Shown here piece by piece: positions 45,712 through 53,485 of a stretch of 64,000 nucleotides of DNA. A model generated the notes under the pieces. It was not told where the DNA came from, did not search any database, and was given only the letters and a program-made list of their open reading frames with translations. How positions within the stretch are numbered: position 1 is the stretch's first letter; the number at the start of each line of letters is the position of its first letter. Origin of the DNA: Bin34 sp965219935 (GTDB lineage Bacteria; Chloroflexota; Anaerolineae; Caldilineales; Caldilineaceae); NCBI GenBank assembly GCA_965219935.1, contig CBDCOU010000003.1:2418001-2482000 (forward strand), given 5' to 3'. The position numbers were made by a program, and so were the translations under genes.

Positions 45712-46857
45712 ATGACCACCAACGCCATGATTGCGCAGGTCGAAAGCCTGCCGGAATTGATCCAAACCGAGTTCGAGGGCCTGGACGAGAGGGCCAGAAC
45801 GATCCTGAGCCATGAGGAATGGCTGTCGGTGAAGCGCATAGTGACCACTGGATGCGGGGACTCCCACATGGCGGCGGTGGCAACCCAATGGGCCTTCGAG
45901 CGGCTTGGCGGCGTCCCGACCGATGCGGCCACGGCCATGCGGGCGGCCAGGTATGCCCTGCCGGAGGCCACCGATCGGGTCTGGCGCAACCCCTTGACCA
46001 TCGGCATTTCCGTCTCGGGAGCAGTGAGCAGGACGCGCGAGGCCGTGGCTGCGGGGAAGGAACGGGGCTTCCTGACGATTGCCGTGACGGGCAATCCGGA
46101 GGCGCCCCTAGGCCAGACCGCGGAACGAATCCTGAACTGCCGCATCCCCGACTTTGTGCATGCGCCGGGCGTGCGCTCCTACCGGATTTCCCTGCTGGCC
46201 CTGTGGCTGATGGCGATCCGACTGGGCGAGGTCGGAGGCCGGCTCACCGGCAAGGAAGCCCAGCAGCACCGAGACGATCTGCGCGCCACCGCGGATCGGA
46301 TTGCCGAAACCATCGAACTCAACACCGGTCCGGCCCGGGAACTGGCCGAACAGATGGCGGAACGCAAGCACTTTACCTTTGTGGGAGACGGGCCCGGCTA
46401 TGCCACGGCCCTGTTCTCTGCGGCCAAGATCCTGGAAGCGGTGGGGCGCGATGCCTGGGGCCAGGACACCGAGGAATGGGCCCATCTGCAATACTTCAGC
46501 CGCGTGGAGCCGGATGCCCCCACCTTTGTCATCGCCGACGGGGGGCGCGGAACCACCCGGACCGCGGAAATCCTGCCGCCCATGCAGCGGATCGGGCGGG
46601 AAATGGTGTTGATCGCACCGGATGCGAACGGGGCGGCTTCGCAGTTCCAGCATCACCTGCCGGTCGCTGAAGGGGTATCGCCGTTGTTCTCCCCCATGGT
46701 GAACGCCGTGCCCGGCGAATTGTTTGCGGCCCAGTTGGCCGATGTCACCGGCGAAAGGTACTTCGGCGGGTTCACCGGTGTTTACGATCCCCAAACCACC
46801 GGCGGCAACAACATCGTCACCAGCAACGTGGAGGCGGTTGCGGACATGGTCCCGTAA
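45712..46857 (+). CDS. SIS-domain sugar-phosphate protein
   Basis: 381 residues with two SIS (sugar isomerase) folds: IVTTGCGDSHMAAVATQWAF near residue 42 with ISVSGAVSRTREAVAAGKER, and FVGDGPGYATALFSAAKILE near residue 225. It resembles the isomerase half of glucosamine-6-phosphate synthases and the FrlB-type deglycases, without a glutaminase domain. Acts on phosphosugars; here perhaps the product of the kinase upstream. AAAGGA precedes the ATG. It ends 50 bases from the convergent adenine deaminase stop, the gap holding a run of nine C. Confidence 0.85.
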   Translation: MTTNAMIAQVESLPELIQTEFEGLDERARTILSHEEWLSVKRIVTTGCGDSHMAAVATQWAFERLGGVPTDAATAMRAARYALPEATDRVWRNPLTIGISVSGAVSRTREAVAAGKERGFLTIAVTGNPEAPLGQTAERILNCRIPDFVHAPGVRSYRISLLALWLMAIRLGEVGGRLTGKEAQQHRDDLRATADRIAETIELNTGPARELAEQMAERKHFTFVGDGPGYATALFSAAKILEAVGRDAWGQDTEEWAHLQYFSRVEPDAPTFVIADGGRGTTRTAEILPPMQRIGREMVLIAPDANGAASQFQHHLPVAEGVSPLFSPMVNAVPGELFAAQLADVTGERYFGGFTGVYDPQTTGGNNIVTSNVEAVADMVP

Positions 46858-46907
46858 CCATCGCCAAGACAGTTGCACCAAGCCTGAAGTCCCCCCCCCG
46901 GACCGGC

Positions 46908-48671
46908 CTACGGGAACATCGGAATCGCCTCCTGTGAGGCCACGTCCAGTAGCCCGGAGGTGTCCGAGGCGGACACCTCCGGAATGACCGTCAGCGCCAA
47001 GCCAGTGGTGGCCAGGGCCTTGGCGTGATGGGTGATGCCAAATTCCACGGCTACATCGTTCAGTTCGGCCATGTCCACCGCCAAATCGGCCACGGACTTG
47101 GCGGACATCAGACCGGCAATGGGAAGGTCCACCTGGCCGATGATTGCCCCGCCCGAGACAAAGGCGATGCCGCCGTGGCTGGCTTCAAGCGCCTGGACCG
47201 CCGCCAGCATGTCCTCCGTGTTGCGGCCGGCCACCATCAGGTTGTGGGAATCGTGGGCCACCGTGGTCGCGATCGCGCCCTGGTTGAGTTCAAGTCCCGT
47301 GAGGATGGACAGTCCTGGACCATGCGCTTGGCTGTGCCGGGGAATCACGGCCAGAAAACAGGCATCCTCGGCAATCGAGGATAGGACCAGCCGACTATTG
47401 CGCACCTCGGCTTCAACGGTTCGCAGTTCCGTCAGCCGTGACGGCAGCAGATGCATCGTGTTGATCCGAACCGAGCCGTTCTTGATCGGAGTCCGCGGTT
47501 CCAGATCCGTCGCCGCCAGCGGGTTGAGGTGAACCGTGTTGCCTCCGGGCGGTTCCAGGGTGTCGAGCGGGATTTCCACCGTCATCTTTCCCGCAGCCAC
47601 AACGCGTTCCCCACCCGCATAGACATCCCGTACGGAGACATCCTCCAGCGAGTCCAGCAGGATGAAGTCCGCCCGGTACCCGGGGGCGATGGCCCCGCGG
47701 TCCCGGAGGCCGTAGTGCTGGGCACCAATCCAGGTTGCCCAGCGAATGGCGCGCGCCGGCTCGACCCCGTGGGAAATCATCTCCCGAACCACTCGATCCA
47801 TGTGGCCGTTCTCCAGTAAGTCGGCCGGTTCGATGTCGTCGGTGCACAGGGCAATGTCCACGTGCCTGGCCTCAAGCATCTGCGGGAGGATGTTCGGAAC
47901 GTGGTTGCCGTGGCTGCTCACTTTCAACAACGGCAGGAGGCCCAGCCTCAGCTTCTCCAGCCCTTCGGCCCCGTCCCTCAGTTCGTGGTCGTTGTGGATG
48001 CCGGCCGCCGTATAGGCGTTGGCCTCGCGCCCTTTCAGCAACGGGGAGTGGCCCTGGACAACCATGTCCGCCTCCAGGCCAGCCTGCACGATGCCCAGCA
48101 TTCTGGGATCCCTGTGGATCACCCCCTGGAAGTCCATGACCTCGGCCACACCGATCACCCTGGGCCAGGCCATCATCTCGGCCACGTCCTCCGGGCCAAA
48201 GAATGCACCGGCCGTCTCCGCACCCTCAACCGCCGGCACGCAGGACGGGATGCAGACGAAGACCGACAACGGCAGTCCTTCGCTGCTGTCGATCATGTAG
48301 CGGACTCCTTCCTTGCCGAGAACGTTCCCGATCTCGTGGGGATCGATGATGGAGGTGGTGGTTCCCTTGGGCAGCACCCCGGCAGCATAGGCCGGCGGCG
48401 TCACCATTGTGCTCTCGATGTGCAGGTGCGTGTCCACAAATCCCGGTGCGGCCCACAGCCCGGTGGCGTCGACTTTGGACGCGGCTTCAAGATCGTAGGT
48501 CCCGGCCGGGGTTGCCAGGGCAATCCGGTTGCCGAGCACGCCGATGTCCGCGGCGTACACTTCACAGGTAAAGACGTTCACCAGACTCGCATTGAGGATT
48601 GCCAGATCCAGCGGCCTGTCGCCCATGGCGGCTTCGATGAGGTCTGTTCTTGATCGCAATGTCATATCCAT
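46908..48671 (-). CDS. ade: Adenine deaminase
   Basis: 587 residues from ATG at 48671 (MDMTLRSRTDLIEAAMG). Converts adenine to hypoxanthine and ammonia. Amidohydrolase metal site GFVDTHLHIESTMVTP near residue 85, then IIDPHEIGNVLGKEG, VVQGHSPLLKGREANAY, AGIHNDHE and ALCTDDIEPADLLENGHMDR. The C-terminal adenine deaminase domain has VAHDSHNLMVAGRNTEDM. It is the only gene of this cluster on the minus strand and fits directly, since purine nucleoside hydrolases release adenine. It is divergent from the second ABC transporter across a palindrome-rich gap. Longer upstream frames are rejected. Confidence 0.95.
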   Translation of the reverse strand: MDMTLRSRTDLIEAAMGDRPLDLAILNASLVNVFTCEVYAADIGVLGNRIALATPAGTYDLEAASKVDATGLWAAPGFVDTHLHIESTMVTPPAYAAGVLPKGTTTSIIDPHEIGNVLGKEGVRYMIDSSEGLPLSVFVCIPSCVPAVEGAETAGAFFGPEDVAEMMAWPRVIGVAEVMDFQGVIHRDPRMLGIVQAGLEADMVVQGHSPLLKGREANAYTAAGIHNDHELRDGAEGLEKLRLGLLPLLKVSSHGNHVPNILPQMLEARHVDIALCTDDIEPADLLENGHMDRVVREMISHGVEPARAIRWATWIGAQHYGLRDRGAIAPGYRADFILLDSLEDVSVRDVYAGGERVVAAGKMTVEIPLDTLEPPGGNTVHLNPLAATDLEPRTPIKNGSVRINTMHLLPSRLTELRTVEAEVRNSRLVLSSIAEDACFLAVIPRHSQAHGPGLSILTGLELNQGAIATTVAHDSHNLMVAGRNTEDMLAAVQALEASHGGIAFVSGGAIIGQVDLPIAGLMSAKSVADLAVDMAELNDVAVEFGITHHAKALATTGLALTVIPEVSASDTSGLLDVASQEAIPMFP

Positions 48672-48711
48672 TCTGTGGGTCCGTTGAACAGAAAGGTCGG
48701 AACAATGTACA

Positions 48712-48732
48712 CGTAGCCGCGATGCGGCTACG
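48712..48732. repeat. Inverted repeat in the ade leader region
   Basis: CGTAGCCGC-GAT-GCGGCTACG, a perfect 9-base inverted repeat 41 bases upstream of the ade start. It could be an RNA hairpin in the ade leader or an operator. Confidence 0.5.
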
Positions 48733-48740
48733 GTCGTGCG

Positions 48741-48757
48741 GTTGCCGGCCCGGCAAC
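48741..48757. promoter_or_regulatory. Operator-like palindrome, ade side
   Basis: GTTGCCGG-C-CCGGCAAC, a perfect 8-base inverted repeat with one central base. It shares half-sites GTTGCC/GGCAAC with the palindrome at 48983-49000, nearer the second transporter. Confidence 0.55.
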
Positions 48758-48982
48758 GATGTTGACCTTGGAACGATACCCGGAAAGCATGGCACAATTC
48801 ACCATTCCCCAGGCCCTGTTCGGCAGCCGGCCATGAGAATGGAGGCGCTCTGTCCGGGCAAGGGCACGGCCGCGACACCAGCCATGGGGCTTTTTCGGAT
48901 TTGGTATCGTTACCGGTGCCCGCGCCACGCACACGATCCCTGAATCCTTAACATCTTCTTGCAACGCTAAGCGGAATCACAC

Positions 48983-49000
48983 CGTTGCCAATTGGCAACG
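48983..49000. promoter_or_regulatory. Operator-like palindrome, transporter side
   Basis: CGTTGCCAATTGGCAACG, a perfect 18-base palindrome 45 bases upstream of the binding-protein ATG, where a repressor would cover the promoter or early leader. The even symmetry and AATT centre resemble LacI/GalR- or TetR-type operators. The regulator gene is not in the window. Confidence 0.65.
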
Positions 49001-49044
49001 CGGTTACAGTCAGCCTGTCCTTGACATCAGACTTGGAGGATTCC

Positions 49045-50331
49045 ATGTCACAACAAAAACGTTCGCCGAGAAACGCACTAGTCGTTGTCGGCATCCTGTT
49101 GGTAGTTCTGTTGATGAGCGCGGCCTGCGCCATGCCGGTTCCCGGCCAGACCGCATCCGAGACCGAGGTTTCGGTGATCGATGTCTATATCGGTTCCGAC
49201 ACCAACATCTCGGACTGGTGGGGCAATTCGATTAAGCCGGCCTTTGACAAGGCCCATCCCGGCTACGAGTTGAACATCATTCACACCGGATCGGGTGGCG
49301 GCGGCAACGGCCCCATCGCCGACCGCGCCATGGCAGCCCTGGAAACGGGAGACGATCCGGGCTCCGACTACTTCGAGACCTTCAATCCCCTGCAGCCGAT
49401 TGGCGCCATGGAAGCCGGCCTCTGGCAGGAGATCACGGAGGACAATGTTCCCAATCTGGCAAACGTGATCGATTCCGCGCGGCGCAGCAGCAACGGATTC
49501 GACGTTCCCTACCGTGGTTCCCAGGTCCTGTTGGCCTATAACGCGGAACGGTTGTTGCAGATTCTCAAGGACAGGGGCGAGGTCGGCTCCGACGCCACCG
49601 AGGTCCCGTCCGAGTTTGTTCCGGCAACTTGGCCGGAACTCATGGATTGGATCTGCGCATTTCCGGGTGAGTTCATCTATCCCCGACCCGACACCACGGG
49701 TGCGGGCCGCGAGTTCGTCACCCGCGCCATATTCCAGGCCAACAACCTGGAACCGGCACGCTTCTCCACCCAGGCCTACGCCGAGCAGTACGGGGCCGGT
49801 GAGTTGACTGCGGAGCAGATCGCCGACATCAACGAGACGCACTTTGCCGGCGCTTGGGAACAGCTCAACGCCATCGAGCCGTGCCTCTACGACAAGGGGG
49901 CCTATCCTTCGGGTTCCTCGGCCGAGACGCGCTTGCTGGTGGACAACCTGACCACCATGATCACCATCTGGTCGGATCAGGCCCTGCAGGCCAAGGGTCT
50001 GGGGCTGCTGCCGGAACAGACCAAGTTCATCCAACTGGACGATCTGCCGATGGTCGGCGGCTACGCGTCCTCCACGATTCCCACCAACGCCAGCGACCTG
50101 GAAGGGGCGTTGCTCCTGGCCAACTACCTGCTCTCGGCGGAAATGCAGGAGTCCGTGGTGCGGGAAATCGGCGGGTTCCCGGCCATCAGCTGGGACTTGC
50201 TGCCCAGTGAACTGCAGGAAGACTTCAACGACGTAATCACGGATACGGTGCCTTCCTTCAGCAGTTCCTGGCGCGCCGCCATGTTCGATGGCTGGTACAC
50301 GCATGTCGCGCCGGACGTCGAACGCGAATAG
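49045..50331 (+). CDS. ABC transporter substrate-binding lipoprotein, second system
   Basis: 428 residues from ATG at 49045, with TTGGAGGA upstream. Lipoprotein signal ends VVLLMSAAC (C28). The mature part is a type-II/YnjB-like solute-binding fold: IDVYIGSDTNISDWWGNSIK, NGFDVPYRGSQVLLAYNAER, and EGALLLANYLLSAEMQESVV. Together with the next three genes it makes a complete importer of the thiamine/iron/spermidine architectural group. The substrate is unknown; the divergent ade gene and shared palindromes suggest a purine-related ligand. Confidence 0.9.
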   Translation: MSQQKRSPRNALVVVGILLVVLLMSAACAMPVPGQTASETEVSVIDVYIGSDTNISDWWGNSIKPAFDKAHPGYELNIIHTGSGGGGNGPIADRAMAALETGDDPGSDYFETFNPLQPIGAMEAGLWQEITEDNVPNLANVIDSARRSSNGFDVPYRGSQVLLAYNAERLLQILKDRGEVGSDATEVPSEFVPATWPELMDWICAFPGEFIYPRPDTTGAGREFVTRAIFQANNLEPARFSTQAYAEQYGAGELTAEQIADINETHFAGAWEQLNAIEPCLYDKGAYPSGSSAETRLLVDNLTTMITIWSDQALQAKGLGLLPEQTKFIQLDDLPMVGGYASSTIPTNASDLEGALLLANYLLSAEMQESVVREIGGFPAISWDLLPSELQEDFNDVITDTVPSFSSSWRAAMFDGWYTHVAPDVERE

Positions 50332-50346
50332 ACCCGTCCCACCGTC

Positions 50347-51258
50347 ATGACTGTTACGGGATCCCGCGGGTCCCTGCCGGAACCGGCCGCTGTACGTGGC
50401 CGGTTCCGGATTCCCCCATCCGTATTGGGATACTCCCTGATTCTTCTCCCTCTCCTGGTGATGGGGACGTTGATTCTCTATCCCGCCTTCCTCTCCGTCT
50501 CCGACACGCTCACGGACCGCAACCCGGACGGGTCCCTGCAATTGTCGCTGGCGGACTACGCCGAATTCTTCGACACGCCCCTGGCCGTCCGCAACTTGGT
50601 CTTCAGCCTGCGCATCACGGCGGTGACCGTCGCGGTGCTCTTCCTGCTGGGGTTTCCCATCGCGCTCTACCTGCGCTTCACCGCGGGCCGCCTCGGTGAC
50701 CTCATCCAGATGCTGGCCTTGTTTCCCCTGTTCGTGCCGGGCATCATCGCCGCCTACGCGCTGATCCGGTTCATCGGGGACAACGGCTGGCTCGAACGTT
50801 TCCTGGTGCTTCTGTTCGGCTACGAAGGATTCACTTCACCGTACCTGCGCCCGGCCGGGATCGTCGTGGGCCTGGCCTGGGAGGGCATCTCCATCACGGT
50901 CCTGATTCTGACCGCGGGTTTGAGCCAGATCCCCGATTCCCTCCTGGAGACCGCCACGGACGTGGGCGCCAACCGCTGGCAGTCCTTCTGGCGCATCACC
51001 ATGCCGCTGATGAAGCGTTCCGTGCTCATCGTGCTGACCCTGAACTTCCTGACGGTCTTCGGCTCCTTCACAATCCCCTACCTGCTGGGACCGGCATCGC
51101 CTGAAATGATGGGGCCTTACATGCGGCGCACCTTCTACGACGCCAACCTGCCCAGCCGGGCCCAGGTGCAGGCGGTCATCACGTTCCTGATCAGCGGCGT
51201 CGTCAGCCTCTTGTACGTGCGATCCGTGGTCAGCCAGAAGGTGGAGGAAGAAAGCTGA
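50347..51258 (+). CDS. ABC transporter permease 1, second system
   Basis: 303 residues, six likely helices, of the PotB/CysT-like binding-protein-dependent permease family. It has an N-terminal membrane segment (GYSLILLPLLVMGTLILYPA) and the cytoplasmic loop LLETATDVGANRWQSFWRIT near residue 200. Start 15 bases after the binding-protein stop. Works with the 51302-52147 subunit. Confidence 0.9.
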   Translation: MTVTGSRGSLPEPAAVRGRFRIPPSVLGYSLILLPLLVMGTLILYPAFLSVSDTLTDRNPDGSLQLSLADYAEFFDTPLAVRNLVFSLRITAVTVAVLFLLGFPIALYLRFTAGRLGDLIQMLALFPLFVPGIIAAYALIRFIGDNGWLERFLVLLFGYEGFTSPYLRPAGIVVGLAWEGISITVLILTAGLSQIPDSLLETATDVGANRWQSFWRITMPLMKRSVLIVLTLNFLTVFGSFTIPYLLGPASPEMMGPYMRRTFYDANLPSRAQVQAVITFLISGVVSLLYVRSVVSQKVEEES

Positions 51259-51301
51259 AGCCTCCAATCCCGAACACCGTCGTCACACGACGGACAACCG
51301 C

Positions 51302-52147
51302 ATGACAGTCATGCGCAACGTAGCCAAACGGGGCCTGCGCCTGGTCGCGGGCCGACCCTGGTTTGGCATCTGTCTGCTGCTGCTCCTGGCGCTGTTCGTG
51401 CTGGGCCCCATGCTGAACGTCTTTCTCTGGGCGTTCACGCGGAACTGGACCTATCCCTCGCTTCTGCCCACGATCTGGAGCATCGAGTTCTGGGACGACA
51501 CCTTCACCCGCGCGGACATCGCCGAAGGATTCATTGACAGCGTCTGGATTTCGCTGATCGTGACCGGCCTGTCCGCGATTATTTGCCTGCCGGCAGCCTA
51601 CGCCTTCGCGCGCATACAGTTTCCCGGGCGAACCTTCTTCCTGCTGTCCTTCCTGGCCACCAATGCCTTCCCCCGGTTTGGCCTGTACATCACAATCGCC
51701 GTGATTTTCTTCCGCCTGCGTCTCATCGGAACCGTGCCGGGAGTGGTCCTGATCCAACTGGTGAACACGCTGCTGTTCATGATTTGGATCCCGACAGCCG
51801 CCTTTCAGGGGGTGGACCGCGCCCTGGAGGAAGCTGCGCTGGATGTCGGCGCCTCCCCCATGCGCGTATTTGTGCAGGTCACGCTGCCCCTGGTGGCCCC
51901 CGCCTTGGCGGCCGCGCTCCTGTTGACGTTCGTCGGCACGTTCTACGAGACCCAGGGAGCGCTGCTGGTCGGGGTTCCCGAAGTCCGAACCCTGCCGGTG
52001 GTCATGATTCGACTCATCAACAACCAGGTGGTCGTGCAATACGGCGCCATTCTCTCGGTGGCCCTTTGGGTGCCGTCCCTGCTTCTGCTCATCTTTGCCC
52101 AGCGCGTACTGCGGGGCAACACCATCGCCTCGGGATTTGGGGTCTGA
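51302..52147 (+). CDS. ABC transporter permease 2, second system
   Basis: 281 residues, six helices, PotC-like. The cytoplasmic coupling loop is LEEAALDVGASPMRVFVQVT near residue 180. An early membrane stretch is FGICLLLLLALFVLGPMLNV. It forms the channel with permease 1 and is followed after four bases by the ATPase. Confidence 0.9.
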   Translation: MTVMRNVAKRGLRLVAGRPWFGICLLLLLALFVLGPMLNVFLWAFTRNWTYPSLLPTIWSIEFWDDTFTRADIAEGFIDSVWISLIVTGLSAIICLPAAYAFARIQFPGRTFFLLSFLATNAFPRFGLYITIAVIFFRLRLIGTVPGVVLIQLVNTLLFMIWIPTAAFQGVDRALEEAALDVGASPMRVFVQVTLPLVAPALAAALLLTFVGTFYETQGALLVGVPEVRTLPVVMIRLINNQVVVQYGAILSVALWVPSLLLLIFAQRVLRGNTIASGFGV

Positions 52148-52151
52148 CACC

Positions 52152-53231
52152 ATGGCCACACTGACCCTGCAAGCACTGGTCAAGCAGTTTGGCGACGTGA
52201 CCGCCGTCAACGGGGTTGACCTGTCGGTGGCCGACGGGGAATTCCTGTGCCTGCTGGGTCCTTCCGGATGCGGCAAGACCACGGCCCTGCGCATGATCGC
52301 GGGCTTCGAGCGGCCCACTGCAGGCGACATTCTCGTCGACGGGACCCCCGTCACGGGCACGCCTCCCAACCGCCGTCCGACCGCCATGGTGTTCCAGCAG
52401 TACACGCTCTGGCCCCACATGTCGGTATTCCAGAACATCGCCTACGGCCTGCGTCTCCGCAGGCTGGCGCGGACCGCCATTGAGGAGAGGGTGGCGGATG
52501 GGTTGGACCTGGTGGGTCTGGCCGGATATGGAAACAGGTTGCCGTCCCAGCTCTCGGGCGGTCAGCAGCAGCGTGTGGCCCTGGCGCGGGCACTCGTCCT
52601 AGAGCCCAAAATCCTGCTGCTGGATGAACCATTCAGCAGCCTGGATGCCGCCTTGCGCGTGCGCCTCAGGGAAGAACTGCTACGCATTCAGCGTCAATTG
52701 GGCATCACCACGATTTTCGTGACGCACGACCAGGAGGAAGCCCTGAGCCTGGCGGACCGCATTGCCCTCATGCAGGCGGGCAACATCGTGCAACTGGACA
52801 CGCCCAGCGAACTGTACGCGCATCCCCGCAACCTGTTCGCCGCCGAATTCATCGGGGCGATGAACCTCCTGCCAACCCATCCGTCGGATCCCGCCCTCGG
52901 CCTTGACCCGCGCACTCTGTCGCTACCTCCGGGAGTGCAGGGGAACGCTTCCCTGACCGTGGCGATTCGACCGGAGGACTTTCAGGTGACGGAATCCTCC
53001 GAACCGGGAATGTGGGCCGGGGAAGTGGAACAGACCATGGACATGGGGCACTACCGCAAGGTGCTGGTGACCCTGGCCGGCGCGTCCGCACCCGTCAAGG
53101 TGTTCATGGCCAAGTCAATGGAGGTCCGTGAACAACAGACGATTGGACTGACGCCACTCCGCTATCTGGTGTATGCGGAAAAAGGCGAACCGGTCGAGGT
53201 TGTCCCCGACAGACCCATGCCACAAGCCTGA
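52152..53231 (+). CDS. ABC transporter ATPase, second system (PotA/FbpC type)
   Basis: 359 residues. Walker A LLGPSGCGKTTALRMIAGFE near residue 37, Q-loop MVFQQYTLWPHMSV, signature QLSGGQQQRVALARALVLEP, Walker B LLLDEPFSSLDAALRVRL, and H-loop TIFVTHDQEEALSLADRIAL. A C-terminal TOBE-type regulatory domain (about 275-345) includes LTVAIRPEDFQV. It energises the second transporter. In principle it might also serve the ATPase-less sugar-type permeases upstream, since such sharing is known for MsiK-like subunits. Confidence 0.94.
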   Translation: MATLTLQALVKQFGDVTAVNGVDLSVADGEFLCLLGPSGCGKTTALRMIAGFERPTAGDILVDGTPVTGTPPNRRPTAMVFQQYTLWPHMSVFQNIAYGLRLRRLARTAIEERVADGLDLVGLAGYGNRLPSQLSGGQQQRVALARALVLEPKILLLDEPFSSLDAALRVRLREELLRIQRQLGITTIFVTHDQEEALSLADRIALMQAGNIVQLDTPSELYAHPRNLFAAEFIGAMNLLPTHPSDPALGLDPRTLSLPPGVQGNASLTVAIRPEDFQVTESSEPGMWAGEVEQTMDMGHYRKVLVTLAGASAPVKVFMAKSMEVREQQTIGLTPLRYLVYAEKGEPVEVVPDRPMPQA

Positions 53232-53262
53232 GACGGTTCGGCCGCCCGGCGTGGGTTTGGTC

Positions 53263-53323
53263 GAACAGGAACTGCTCTGTTCCAGTAGGGCAGTTCGGCC
53301 GGCATCCCATCCGGACCGGATGG
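53263..53323 (+). terminator. Hairpins after the second ABC operon
   Basis: Two stems follow the ATPase stop: GAACAG/CTGTTC (53263-53268 and 53277-53282) and CCATCCGG-A-CCGGATGG (53307-53323). The second is flanked by GC-rich GGCCGG arms that could pair. A likely termination zone, without a T-run. Confidence 0.45.
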
Positions 53324-53485
53324 AAGCTTCCGGCCGGTGCGGAGCGGGATCGGACCCAACCTGTCGATACCATCTTCAGTCCCGGCCGGTGGGCAACGTT
53401 TGAGGTTACCCCCAATCATGGTCGATGGATGTCGCTGCCCTCGTGCAGGCTTATGGAACTGGTCCCCAGTCAAAGAGGCTCTCCG

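Larger units (their letters stand above)
48672..49044. other. Divergent regulatory gap between ade and the second ABC operon
   Basis: 373 bases with no gene but with three symmetric elements, listed separately. It must contain both promoters. TTGACA at 49021-49026 is too close to the second operon's start for a normal promoter. Confidence 0.6.

Noticed and set aside
46891..46899. Run of nine C between the SIS and adenine deaminase genes, considered as a phase-variation tract
   Set aside because: It lies in the gap between two stop codons, where slippage would change no product.
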